From NCBI GenBank assembly GCA_964492335.1, contig CAZBJX010000015.1, positions 1 through 51,577 on the forward strand: 51,577 nucleotides of DNA, read 5' to 3'. The first letter of the stretch is position 1, and the number at the start of each line of letters is the position of its first letter. The notes beneath the pieces are model-generated. The model saw nothing but the letters and a program-made list of their open reading frames with translations. It was not told the DNA's origin and did not search any database. The position numbers and the translations under genes are program-made. The stretch comes from JAFGCL01 sp964492335. GTDB lineage: Bacteria > Chloroflexota > Dehalococcoidia > UBA2247 > RBG-13-53-26. Below are positions 40,757 to 48,997 of the stretch, one piece after another.

Positions 40757-43700
40757 GCGCGGCGCCCATCGGCCACCGGGCCATATCGGCCTCGGCCGGA
40801 TCGGGGAAGACCTACCAGCTGGCGCACCGCTTCATCGAGCTGATGGCCCGGGGCGTGGCTGCGGACCGCATCATCGCCCTCACCTTCTCCAGGAAGGCGG
40901 CCGGCGAGATCTTCGATTCGGTGGTCCGCTATCTCTGCGGGGCAGCGTCATCGCCGGAAGCGGCGCAGCGGACGGCGGCGGCCATCAACCGCCCGGGGAT
41001 GCTGCCGCAGGACTTCCTGCGGTTGCTCAGGCATCTCCTGGCGGGCCTGCACCGCCTCCACATCGGCACCCTGGACAGCTTCACCGTCGGCGTGGCCAGG
41101 GCCTTTCCCCTGGAGCTGGGCATCCCGCCCGGATTCCAGCTCCTGGGGGACGAAGGGGCCGCCGGGGGCGTGCTCCAGGAGGTCCTGGCCATGGTCTTCC
41201 GGCAGGGCCGGGTGCCGCGGCAGGGGCCGGGGGACCTGGAACTGGCCTATCAGCAGGCCACCTTCGGCCGGGAGCCGAGGGAGCCGGGGACCTCCCTGGA
41301 GGAGCTCATCGGCCAGATGCGCGGCCACTACCGGGTGCTGGCGGACGACGGGGCCTGGGGCCGCGAGGCGCGCATCTGGGGGACCAGCCATCCCTGGTGG
41401 TCAGACCCGTCGGATGTCGCCGCCGCCGCCGGCCGCCTCCTTGACCTGCTGCGGCAGGACGGCCTTGACGAGGGCGCCATGGAGCGCTGGCGGGGCTTCG
41501 CGGACGCCGTGGGCCGCCACGGGCCGCACTCCACCTGGTCGTCGTCGCTGGGCTACCTCTTCGACAAGCTGGCCCCGGACATCGGGCCCCTGCAGGCCGG
41601 AGACCTGTCCCTCACAGTGGACCGGAGGCGCCAGCGCCTGTCGGCCGAGGAGTGTCTGGCCGCCCGGGCCCTGATGGCGCACATCGTGGGGACGGAGATC
41701 GCGGTGGCCCTGCAGAGGACCCGGGGGGTCTACCGCGTGCTGGACCTCTACGAGCGCTGCTACGACGCCATGATGCGCCAGCACGGTCGCCTCACCTTCA
41801 CCGACATCCAGTTCCTGATCACCGCGGGCAACCACTCCAGCGGCGGCGCGGTCATGAGCCGCCTTCCGGACGCCGAAGCGCGCCTGTACATCGACTACCG
41901 CCTGGACTGCCAGCTGGACCACTGGCTGCTGGATGAGTTCCAGGACACCAGCGACCTGCAGTGGGAGGTCCTGAGCAACCTGGCCGACGAGATACTCCAG
42001 GACTCAAGCGGGCAGCGCAGCTTCTTCTACGTGGGGGACACCAAGCAGGCCATCTACGGCTGGCGCGGCGGCAACGCCCGGCTGTTCGACCAGGTCCTGG
42101 ACCGCTACCGCGGGAGCATCGAGCTCTCCCACCTCAATGCCTCCTTCCGCTCGTGCCAGACCGTTGTCGACGTGGTGAACAAGGCCTTCGGCCGCCTCCC
42201 GGCGGCCCTGCCCGAGGGGGCGGTCCGCCTGTGGGAGAGGTCATGGCAGGAGCATCGGAGTCAGGCGGGCTTCGTCCCGGCCCGGGGCTGCGCGGCCCTC
42301 ATCGAGCCCGTCCCCGCCCCCGGCCGGGCCAAGCCGGACCACGAGGACCGGCACCGGGTCGCCGCCCGCCTTCTCTCGGAGATCGACCCGCTGAGCAAGG
42401 GGCTGTCCACGGCCGTCCTGGTGCGCAGCAACAGGGTCGGCGAGCAGATTGTGGACTGCCTGCGCCGTGAGTGCGCCGGCATGCGCATCATCCATGAAGG
42501 CAGGGCTTTCATCCAGGACAACCCGGTGGTGTCGGTGCTGCGCTCGCTGGTGCAGTTTGCGGCGCATCCGGGCCACACCTTCGCCTGGCGCCACCTGCAG
42601 ATGAGCCCGCTGCGGCACTACCTGGCCGGCCGGCGGCTGGACCGGCATCACCTGCCCCTGGAGCTGCTCCGCGAGGTCCAGTCCAGCGGCTTCCGGTCCC
42701 TCATCCGCCAGTGGGGGGCCAGGCTGGAGGAGGCATCCGGGCTGGACGGCTTCGGCCGCAAGAGGCTGGAGGAGATGACCAGGGCCGCCGTCGAGTTCGA
42801 CGAGACCGGAGACCGCGACTGCAACTCCTTCCTGCGCTTCATTGACAGCTACGAGGTCCACGACCTGGCCGCCAGCGAGGCGGTGCGCGTCATGACCATC
42901 CACCAGTCCAAGGGGCTGGAGTTCGACATCGTCATCCTGCCCGATCTGCAGAGCGGCAACATGGCCAGGGCCGATCATCAGGATTTCGTGCTGGCCCGCG
43001 ACCCCCTGAACGGCAGGCCGGCCTGGGCGCTGCAGATGCCGCGGCGCGCCGTCGCCGAGGCCGATGAGGTCCTCAAGAGGGAGCTGGACACAGCGGACGA
43101 GACCGCGGCCTTCGACGCGCTGTGCCTGCTCTACGTGGCCATGACGCGGGCCAGGCAGGGGCTGTACATGATCACCAGCTTCCAGGGTAAGAGCGCCCGG
43201 GCCTTCACCCCGGCCGCCTTCCTCAAGCAGCAGCTGACGGGCGACCCGAGGCGCGTGGAGGGAAGGCCCTTGCGCATAGGCGCAGAGGAGGCTGTCTGCC
43301 TCTACGAAGCCGGAAACCCGCAATGGCATTCCACCGGTCCGCCGCAGCGAGGGGCCCCGGCCCCCGCCATGGCGGACCGGCCGCCACAGGCCACCACACC
43401 CACCCTTCTGCCCGCCGACTTCGGCCGCCGCCCCTCGCTGCGGCGGCGCCTGGCCCACGTCCAGCCTTCGAAGGGCCCCGGGAGCGTCCAGAGCGCCGGG
43501 CGGCTGTTTGAGCCCGGCGCCCGGGATGCCCTTGACCTGGGCTCCGCCGTGCACCAGCTCTTCCAGAGGGTTGAGTGGGCCGAGGAGGTCGACACTGAGT
43601 CCCTGATAGCGCAGTGGGCCCGGTCGTCCCCATTGCCAGAGAGCCTGAAGCGGCAGGCTGCCGGCCTCTTTCGACAGGCCCTGGGCGCGCCCCAGATATG

Positions 43701-44034
43701 CTCGGTCCTGGCCAGGCCGAAGGGCGCAGCGGACCTCTGGCGGGAGAAGCGGTTCGAGGCGGTGGTGGACAACCGCTGGATCAGCGGCACCTTCGACCGG
43801 GTGGTGGTGTCGAAGGACAGCTCAGGGAAGCCCGCGGGGGCCGCGGTCATCGATTTCAAGACCGACGAGGTGGCTCGTGAAGCCGGCCTGGATGAGATGG
43901 CCAGGCAGTACCGCCCGCAGATGGAGGCCTATCGCAGCGCTGTGTCACAGATGTTAAGGGTGCCGCTCATCACGGTGAGCGGCACCCTGGTGTTCGTGCG
44001 GGCAGGCAGGACCCGGGTCCTCGGCCGACGCTGA
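40753..44034 (+). CDS. AddA-like UvrD-family helicase/nuclease
   Basis: Superfamily 1A helicase-nuclease of 1093 aa, expected to process DNA ends for recombination with the AddB-like protein. Helicase motifs: ASAGSGKT (13-20), DEFQDTSDLQWE near 393, GDTKQAIYGWRGG near 429, TIHQSKGLEFDIVILPDL near 715, LYVAMTRARQGLY near 793. The C-terminal nuclease has GTFDRVV near 1012 and the catalytic VIDFKTDE near 1035. ATG 40753 overlaps the previous stop; the open frame continues upstream, but that part is an out-of-frame shadow of the AddB-like gene. Confidence 0.92.
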   Translation: MSAAPIGHRAISASAGSGKTYQLAHRFIELMARGVAADRIIALTFSRKAAGEIFDSVVRYLCGAASSPEAAQRTAAAINRPGMLPQDFLRLLRHLLAGLHRLHIGTLDSFTVGVARAFPLELGIPPGFQLLGDEGAAGGVLQEVLAMVFRQGRVPRQGPGDLELAYQQATFGREPREPGTSLEELIGQMRGHYRVLADDGAWGREARIWGTSHPWWSDPSDVAAAAGRLLDLLRQDGLDEGAMERWRGFADAVGRHGPHSTWSSSLGYLFDKLAPDIGPLQAGDLSLTVDRRRQRLSAEECLAARALMAHIVGTEIAVALQRTRGVYRVLDLYERCYDAMMRQHGRLTFTDIQFLITAGNHSSGGAVMSRLPDAEARLYIDYRLDCQLDHWLLDEFQDTSDLQWEVLSNLADEILQDSSGQRSFFYVGDTKQAIYGWRGGNARLFDQVLDRYRGSIELSHLNASFRSCQTVVDVVNKAFGRLPAALPEGAVRLWERSWQEHRSQAGFVPARGCAALIEPVPAPGRAKPDHEDRHRVAARLLSEIDPLSKGLSTAVLVRSNRVGEQIVDCLRRECAGMRIIHEGRAFIQDNPVVSVLRSLVQFAAHPGHTFAWRHLQMSPLRHYLAGRRLDRHHLPLELLREVQSSGFRSLIRQWGARLEEASGLDGFGRKRLEEMTRAAVEFDETGDRDCNSFLRFIDSYEVHDLAASEAVRVMTIHQSKGLEFDIVILPDLQSGNMARADHQDFVLARDPLNGRPAWALQMPRRAVAEADEVLKRELDTADETAAFDALCLLYVAMTRARQGLYMITSFQGKSARAFTPAAFLKQQLTGDPRRVEGRPLRIGAEEAVCLYEAGNPQWHSTGPPQRGAPAPAMADRPPQATTPTLLPADFGRRPSLRRRLAHVQPSKGPGSVQSAGRLFEPGARDALDLGSAVHQLFQRVEWAEEVDTESLIAQWARSSPLPESLKRQAAGLFRQALGAPQICSVLARPKGAADLWREKRFEAVVDNRWISGTFDRVVVSKDSSGKPAGAAVIDFKTDEVAREAGLDEMARQYRPQMEAYRSAVSQMLRVPLITVSGTLVFVRAGRTRVLGRR

Positions 44035-44098
44035 AGGGGCTTCAGCGCCAGGCAGCTTCTCACTATGTGAAGAATGGTCTCGCAGTGGCGGGGGCTGA

Positions 44099-44130
44099 AG
44101 AGCCGCCCTCCCGGCAGAGGGGGCGGCTCT
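44099..44130. terminator. hairpin between the DNA-repair operon and convergent membrane gene
   Basis: 10-bp perfect stem AGAGCCGCCC/GGGCGGCTCT with a 12-nt loop. No T-tract on the plus strand. Confidence 0.6.
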
Positions 44131-44160
44131 CAGTGCAGTAGCCCTCTGTCTGCGGCGGGG

Positions 44161-44538
44161 CTAGTCTCCCGGCTTGGCGGTGGCAATGACGGCCTTGACG
44201 GCCACTATGATCGCCGCCGGTGCCATGAGCAGCCCGAAGCAGTAGACGATGCCCAGCACCTCATTCGCCAGGCGCTTGGACACGTGATCGGCCACTGGCT
44301 GGAGACCCCATGGGCCCCAGATGCTGAGAACAATCAGGGCCACCGTGGCGCCCAGAACGGTCCCGGCTTCCCTGGCCGTCACGTTGAGCAGCCCGATGAT
44401 AATGCCGGCGATCAGCAGCACCCAGATCACCCAGCCGTGCTCCGGCAGGGAATCACCCCCCCAGATGCCGCCGATGATGGCGATAGCGATCCCGGCGACA
44501 AATCCGATCTTGCCTATGAGTGCCAGAACATTGGACAT
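44161..44538 (-). CDS. hypothetical four-helix membrane protein (125 aa)
   Basis: Four hydrophobic segments at about 5-25, 34-52, 58-75 and 92-117, with a small polar loop containing GGDSLPEHGW. I recognise no family with confidence. ATG 44538 follows GAAGGAGGAG. It lies 53 nt downstream of the zinc-ribbon gene on the same strand. Confidence 0.7.
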   Translation of the reverse strand: MSNVLALIGKIGFVAGIAIAIIGGIWGGDSLPEHGWVIWVLLIAGIIIGLLNVTAREAGTVLGATVALIVLSIWGPWGLQPVADHVSKRLANEVLGIVYCFGLLMAPAAIIVAVKAVIATAKPGD

Positions 44539-44591
44539 AGCCTATCTCCTCCTTCTCTGACTGGCAGGCCCTCGCGCCCCGGAGGGGCGGC

Positions 44592-44735
44592 CTACCCCGT
44601 GCCGATGCGGAATACAGTGGTCTTGCACCTGGGGCACACGCCTTTGATTGCGGGGCGCTTGTTCTTCATGGTGACCTGCCTGGGGCTCTGGATCTCCACT
44701 TTCTTCTTGCACTTCACGCAGTAAGCCTGTGCCAT
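44592..44735 (-). CDS. DUF5679-like zinc-ribbon protein (47 aa)
   Basis: Very small protein with two zinc knuckles: CVKCKKK (residues 6-12) and CPRCKTT near 38. Between them, VEIQSPRQVTMKNKRPAIKG matches the DUF5679 pattern. Probable nucleic-acid or ribosome-associated role; unproven. ATG 44735 is chosen because the domain starts at once after it and AGGAAGGAGG lies 11 nt upstream. Confidence 0.75.
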   Translation of the reverse strand: MAQAYCVKCKKKVEIQSPRQVTMKNKRPAIKGVCPRCKTTVFRIGTG

Positions 44736-44840
44736 CCTGTACCCGGCCTCCTTCCTCTCGAGATTTGCCTTGAGGCTATCACAGGAGTGCATACGCGTCA
44801 ATACCCGTGCCGGGCGCTTCCTCCCCGTTCACCGTCGCCC

Positions 44841-44870
44841 TTGCCACCGACGAGCTGTAGCGTCTAGAAT
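44841..44870 (+). promoter_or_regulatory. promoter of the histidine kinase gene
   Basis: TTGCCA (44841-44846), 18-nt spacer, TAGAAT (44865-44870). The predicted start near 44877 lies downstream of the longer in-frame ATG at 44770 and supports ATG 44902. Confidence 0.65.
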
Positions 44871-44901
44871 AGCTGCAGGGCCTCTGGCGAGGAATGTGAG
44901 C

Positions 44902-47175
44902 ATGGCTGAAAGAGAGAGTCGCCGGACAGACGGCCCGGCACGAGGGGCCGGGAAGGGCACCACGAGACACAGTCGCGCCCGCACCGACAGCCGGGCCGCC
45001 GCCCCGTCCGAAGATGAGGGGGCCCTGCTTTCCCTTTCCGACAGCCTGAGGGACGGGGCCGCCGTCATAGACGCCGAGGGCAAGATCAAGGGGGCCAACA
45101 GGCGGTTCTGGGAGATACTGGGCGTTGACGAGCGGCGCACCGTGGGCCGGCGCCTGGACATGGTGAAGGGCTTCCGCAGCGACGGCATATCCGACAAGCT
45201 GGCCCAGATCCTCTCCGGACAGGAGGTCCCCCCCTTCGAGCTGGAGGCCCGGACCGGGAGGCAGGCGCTCAGCCTGCAGGTGAACCTGGCCCGGGTCAGG
45301 CGGGCGGCGGACCCTCCGCGAGGGGCCGTGGTCATCATCCGGGACATCACCGACCAGCGCCGGCTGCAGCAGAAGATGCTGGCCGTCGACGAGAGGAGCC
45401 GGCTGTTCGTCGAGAACGCCGAGGAAGGCATCGTGGTGATCCAGGGGGGCAAGGTGGTCTTCATAAGCCAGAGGGCGGCCGACCTGATGGGCCGGCCGGT
45501 CGAGGACTGCCTCTCCAAGCCCTTCCTCAACTCCGTCCACCCCGAGGACCGCCGGGTGGTGGGGGGCCTGCACGAGAAGAGGGGGAAGGTCGACGTGGTC
45601 CCGTGGCAGTACTCCTTCCGCGTGGCCCGGGCCGACAGCTCCATCATGTGGGGAGAGGTCAGCGCGGTCCCTCACAAGTGGGAAGGCAAACCGGCGTTCC
45701 TCTGCTTCGTGAAGGACATCACGGAGCGCAAGAGGATGGAGGAGGAGCTGCGGGAGAGCGAGAGGCGCTACCGCCTCCTGGCGGAGAACGTCTCCGATGT
45801 CATCTGGGTGACCGACATGTCCCTGCGCGCCACCTATCTCAGCCCCTCCATCGAGCGCCTGCTGGGCTTCTCCATGAAGGCGTCCCTCAACCAGAGCGTG
45901 GAAGCCGCCCTCACCCCGGCCTCCGCCGAGCTGGTCCACAAGCTCCTGCGGGGAGCGCTGCGGCGCCGGCGGCCGGCGACCGGCATGCTGGAGGGGCTGG
46001 AGGTGGAGCTGCGGCGCGCGGACGGATCCACCGTCTGGGTGGAGAGCACCGTGTCCTTCATACCCGGGCCGGACGGCCGCCCGGCGGAGATCATGGGCGT
46101 CCTGCGGGACATCACCAAGCGCAAGCTGGCCGAAGAAGCCCTGCGCGAGGCCAAGGCCAAGCTGGACCTGCTGATGCAGCAGATGCCCTGCCTGTGCTGG
46201 ACCACCGGCCCCGACCTCCGGTTCAGCTCCTGCGCGGGGGCGCTGGTCAGCGTTCCCAGGCTGGAGCGGCTCATTGGGACCAGCCTGGCGAGCTACTACG
46301 GGGTAGGAGAGGGGGCCGACTTCCCGCCCCTGTCGGCCCATCGCCGCGCGCTGGCAGGCACGCTCGACTCCTTCGAGATAGAGCAGAACGGAAGGGTCTT
46401 CTACTGCCGCGTCGAGCCCCTGCGGGACGCCGCCAACGAGATGATAGGGGTGGTGGGCGCCGCGGTGGACCTGACGGACTACAAAAACCTGGCCAGCCAG
46501 CTCCGCGTCCTCTCCCGGCGGCTGATCAGCGTGCAGGAAGACGAGCGCCGCACCATCGCCAGCGAGCTCCATGACCAGGTGGGCCAGTCCCTGACGGCGC
46601 TGAAGCTGCTGCTGGAGAAGGCGCAGACCACCGCCACCGGGATCGAGAGCCGCCAGCTGTCCGTCGCCGAGGGCGTGGTCAACGACCTGATGACCCGCGT
46701 GCGGGAGATGTCCCTGGACCTCCACCCCGCCATGCTGGACGACCTGGGCCTGCTGCCCACCCTGCTCTGGCACTTCAAACGCTATACGGCGCACACCCAG
46801 GTCAAGGTCAAGTTCCGGCACGGCGGGCTCCGCCGGCTGCTGCCGCCGGACGTCAGCATCGCCGCCTATCGCATCGTGCAGGAGGCGCTGACCAACGTCG
46901 CCCGGTACGCCCGGGTCAAGGAGGTCTCGGTCTGCGTCCGGGCCGAGTCGGAGGTGGTCATGGTGGAAGTGGCCGACCACGGCGTGGGGTTCCACGAAGC
47001 CAGGCTGGCCATCGAGCCCACCAGCGGCATCAGGGGAATGCGGGAGCGGGCGCTGGCCCTGGACGGCAACTTCACCGTGAAGTCCGTTCCGGGCCGGGGC
47101 ACCTACGTGATGGCCGAGCTGCCCTGCAGGGGCAAGGCCAGGGACGACAGGGAGGAAGAGCCACGGCAACCATAG
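44902..47175 (+). CDS. soluble multi-PAS histidine kinase (NarL/LuxR-type partner)
   Basis: 757 aa with no transmembrane segment, so it is a cytoplasmic sensor. After a basic tail (1-40) come four PAS-like domains (about 45-155, 160-285, 290-415, 420-530), each of the first three ending in a DIT-type segment. The dimerisation/phosphoacceptor helix has SELHDQVGQS near 553 (HisKA_3). The ATPase has IVQEALTNVARYA near 657, DHGVGF near 692 and GRGTYV near 732. PAS 4 contains several Cys (CLCW, SSCAG, FYCRV), a possible redox or cofactor site. GAGGA lies 8 nt before ATG 44902. The stop overlaps the regulator gene. Confidence 0.9.
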   Translation: MAERESRRTDGPARGAGKGTTRHSRARTDSRAAAPSEDEGALLSLSDSLRDGAAVIDAEGKIKGANRRFWEILGVDERRTVGRRLDMVKGFRSDGISDKLAQILSGQEVPPFELEARTGRQALSLQVNLARVRRAADPPRGAVVIIRDITDQRRLQQKMLAVDERSRLFVENAEEGIVVIQGGKVVFISQRAADLMGRPVEDCLSKPFLNSVHPEDRRVVGGLHEKRGKVDVVPWQYSFRVARADSSIMWGEVSAVPHKWEGKPAFLCFVKDITERKRMEEELRESERRYRLLAENVSDVIWVTDMSLRATYLSPSIERLLGFSMKASLNQSVEAALTPASAELVHKLLRGALRRRRPATGMLEGLEVELRRADGSTVWVESTVSFIPGPDGRPAEIMGVLRDITKRKLAEEALREAKAKLDLLMQQMPCLCWTTGPDLRFSSCAGALVSVPRLERLIGTSLASYYGVGEGADFPPLSAHRRALAGTLDSFEIEQNGRVFYCRVEPLRDAANEMIGVVGAAVDLTDYKNLASQLRVLSRRLISVQEDERRTIASELHDQVGQSLTALKLLLEKAQTTATGIESRQLSVAEGVVNDLMTRVREMSLDLHPAMLDDLGLLPTLLWHFKRYTAHTQVKVKFRHGGLRRLLPPDVSIAAYRIVQEALTNVARYARVKEVSVCVRAESEVVMVEVADHGVGFHEARLAIEPTSGIRGMRERALALDGNFTVKSVPGRGTYVMAELPCRGKARDDREEEPRQP

Positions 47176-47813
47176 TGCTGGCGGATGACCACTTCGTAGT
47201 CCGGCAGGGGCTGCGCAGCATGCTCGAGGGGGAGAGCGACCTCAGCGTGGTGGGGGAGGCCGGCGGAGGCCTGGAGGCCATTCAGCTCGTCGAGGACCTC
47301 CGCCCCGACATACTGGTGGTCGACCTCAAGATGGGTGACATGAACGGCATCGAGGTGGCCCGTCGCATAGCCAAGACCTCCCCCAGGACCCAGGTGGTCA
47401 TACTGTCCATGCATTCCGACGAGAGCTACGTCCTGGAGGCCCTCCAGGCGCAGGTGCGGGGTTACGTGCTCAAGGACTCGACGGGCAGCCAGCTCCTTCA
47501 CGCCATCCGCGAGGCCGCCGCCGGCCACCGCTACCTCAGCCCGCCCCTGTCGGAGAAAGCCATTGAGGTCTACGCCCGCAACGCGGAGGCGACCGCGCTG
47601 CAGCCGCACGAGAAGCTCTCCCCCAGGGAGCGGGAGCTCCTCTCCCTGCTGACCGAGGGCTACACCAACACCGAGATCGCCGATCGGCTCTGCGTCAGCC
47701 GCCGCACCGTGGACGCCCACCGGGCCAACCTGAAGCGCAAGCTCGGCATAAGGACCCAGGCCCAGCTGATCCGCTACGCCCTGGAGCACGGCATACTGCC
47801 GTCGAACCGCTAG
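47163..47813 (+). CDS. LuxR/NarL-type response regulator, possible ACG start
   Basis: The receiver has the acidic pair in LADDH (about 7-8), the phosphoryl Asp in VVDLKMGDMNG near 53 and the Lys in LKDST near 104. The C-terminal HTH is LSPRERELLSLLTEGYTNTEIADRLCVSRRTVDAHRANLKRKL. The only standard start is GTG 47175, which clips the first beta strand and sits 19 nt from the ribosome binding site. ACG at 47163 lies 7 nt after GGGAGG and restores the usual N-terminus (xATIVLADDH). It is the cognate regulator of the upstream kinase and the likely binder of the two operators downstream. Confidence 0.88.
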   Translation, partial: TATIVLADDHFVVRQGLRSMLEGESDLSVVGEAGGGLEAIQLVEDLRPDILVVDLKMGDMNGIEVARRIAKTSPRTQVVILSMHSDESYVLEALQAQVRGYVLKDSTGSQLLHAIREAAAGHRYLSPPLSEKAIEVYARNAEATALQPHEKLSPRERELLSLLTEGYTNTEIADRLCVSRRTVDAHRANLKRKLGIRTQAQLIRYALEHGILPSNR

Positions 47814-47841
47814 CCGCAGCGGCCCGCCCCGCCCGCCACCT

Positions 47842-47912
47842 ATTAGGTATTCCGCGCATGCCTGATTAGGTGTTTTGACCGGTTCCGCTCCCGGCCGCCA
47901 CCGGGCCATAAT
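47842..47912 (+). promoter_or_regulatory. duplicated operator-promoter module, copy A
   Basis: ATTAGGT (47842-47848), GCGCATG (47854-47860), ATTAGGT (47865-47871), then 34 nt to CCATAAT (47906-47912), whose CATAAT is a good -10. No decent -35 box lies 17 nt upstream, which points to an activated promoter. The half-sites are 23 bp apart, about two helical turns. The layout is repeated at 48431-48501. Confidence 0.75.
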
Positions 47913-47922
47913 GGTTCTCGTT

Positions 47923-48435
47923 GTGCGCGAATCGACCGGGCCTGGCCGGCCCCGGGTTGTTCAGCGCGGGACCATCACCGTGGTCCTGGCGGATGGCCAT
48001 GGGTTCGTGCGCGCCCTCCTGCGGACCCTGCTGGACGCAGAGCACGGCCTCACCGTGGTCGGCGAGGCTGGAAACAGCCTGGATGCCTCGCGCATTGTCA
48101 GGACGCTGCGGCCCAACGTGGCGGTGATCGACATGGCCATGCCGGGTATGAACGGACCGGAGCTGGCCCGGCTGACCCGCGACTGCTCCCGGAAGACGGG
48201 GGTGGTCATCTACTCCTTCTACACGGGCCAGGACTACCAGGCAGAGGCCAAACGGGCCGGGGCCAGGGCCTGGGTGTCCAAGAGCTCCAGCCTCGATGAC
48301 CTGGTGCTGGCCATCCGGGAGGTGGCCTCCGGCCGCACGCACTTCGGGCCAGGGCCGCAACCGGCCGAAGGGCCGCGACCGGGCCGCAGGAGAGCACACC
48401 CAGGCCACCGCACGGCGGTGCACCGGCATGAATAG
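47923..48435 (+). CDS. receiver-only response regulator
   Basis: About 170 aa: a short basic N-terminal tail, one receiver domain (about 19-137) and a Pro/Arg/Gly-rich tail, with no DNA-binding or output domain. The phosphoryl Asp is in VIDMAMPGMNG and the Lys in VSKSSS. The metal-binding pair is LADGH, so one of the two usual acidic residues is Gly, which may weaken phosphorylation. The ATG at 47911 lies within the predicted -10 box, so I favour GTG 47923, nearly leaderless. It may act as a phosphate sink or modulator for the neighbouring kinase. Confidence 0.75.
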   Translation: MRESTGPGRPRVVQRGTITVVLADGHGFVRALLRTLLDAEHGLTVVGEAGNSLDASRIVRTLRPNVAVIDMAMPGMNGPELARLTRDCSRKTGVVIYSFYTGQDYQAEAKRAGARAWVSKSSSLDDLVLAIREVASGRTHFGPGPQPAEGPRPGRRRAHPGHRTAVHRHE

Positions 48436-48501
48436 GCACTTTGCGCATGAGCAATTAGGTCTAGATGACAATAGCGGTTGCGGGCGTCGACCGGCCATAA
48501 T
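48431..48501 (+). promoter_or_regulatory. duplicated operator-promoter module, copy B
   Basis: AATAGGC (48431-48437), GCGCATG (48443-48449), ATTAGGT (48454-48460), then exactly 34 nt to CCATAAT (48495-48501). Every internal distance equals that of copy A, while the spacer sequences differ, so selection rather than recent duplication is likely. It begins inside the last codons of the receiver-only gene. Confidence 0.75.
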
Positions 48502-48521
48502 CCGGGCAGAGAGGTGCCCGA

Positions 48522-48779
48522 ATGCGGGACCTGGCACTGACCCTGGATGAAAGGGGGTTGTTCATGAGCAGCTCTTGCAGACATCACTGGGTGATCGACA
48601 ACGCCACGGGGCCGGCCAGCAAGGGCCGATGCAAGTTCTGTCGAGCCGAGAAGGTCTTCGAGAACTACGTGCCGATGATGACCTTCAGGAAACACGTCCC
48701 CTTGCAGAAGGCACAGCGGCCCAACCCGGTCTACGAGGCAGGCATGACGCCGCTGTTCGGAGCGCGGGCCAACCCCTGA
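48522..48779 (+). CDS. small zinc-ribbon-like protein under the duplicated operator
   Basis: 85 aa from ATG 48522 (AGAGAGG upstream) or 71 aa from ATG 48564 (AAGGGGGT upstream). It carries a Cys/His pattern SCRHHW...GRCKFCRAEKVFENY, a CxHHW-(about 18)-CxxC arrangement seen in small uncharacterised proteins. The C-terminal part is Pro/Arg-rich. Its promoter carries the same operator as the receiver-only gene, so it is probably a target of the kinase/LuxR-regulator pair. Function unknown. Confidence 0.7.
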   Translation: MRDLALTLDERGLFMSSSCRHHWVIDNATGPASKGRCKFCRAEKVFENYVPMMTFRKHVPLQKAQRPNPVYEAGMTPLFGARANP

Positions 48780-48997
48780 CTCCGGCCCGGGCAACGGGCC
48801 ATCGTTAGCACGATGAAGTGCCGGTGGCCGCTGTTGATGGCGCACTCAGCGGTCTCTGCAGCCTCCTCCGGCGGCAGGTCCGTCGGCTCAGACCGGTGCC
48901 CTTCGCGTGTCTTCCCTCGCTTCGCTATCCGGTGAAGGGCACTCTCTGGCGCGCAGTTGGCTTTCGAGTCAACCCGCCCGGAGCACATGCAGGGGAC
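48780..48997. other. intergenic region with a long hairpin
   Basis: Between convergent genes. A 9-bp perfect inverted repeat GTGCCCTTC/GAAGGGCAC (48896-48904 with 48934-48942) with a 29-nt loop could end both transcripts. A minus-strand frame exists here, but nothing in it is recognisable. Confidence 0.4.

Noticed and set aside
48731..48988. Minus-strand 85-codon ORF in the gap after the zinc-ribbon gene
   Set aside because: Overlaps a real gene end, lacks a ribosome binding site and shows no recognisable domain.
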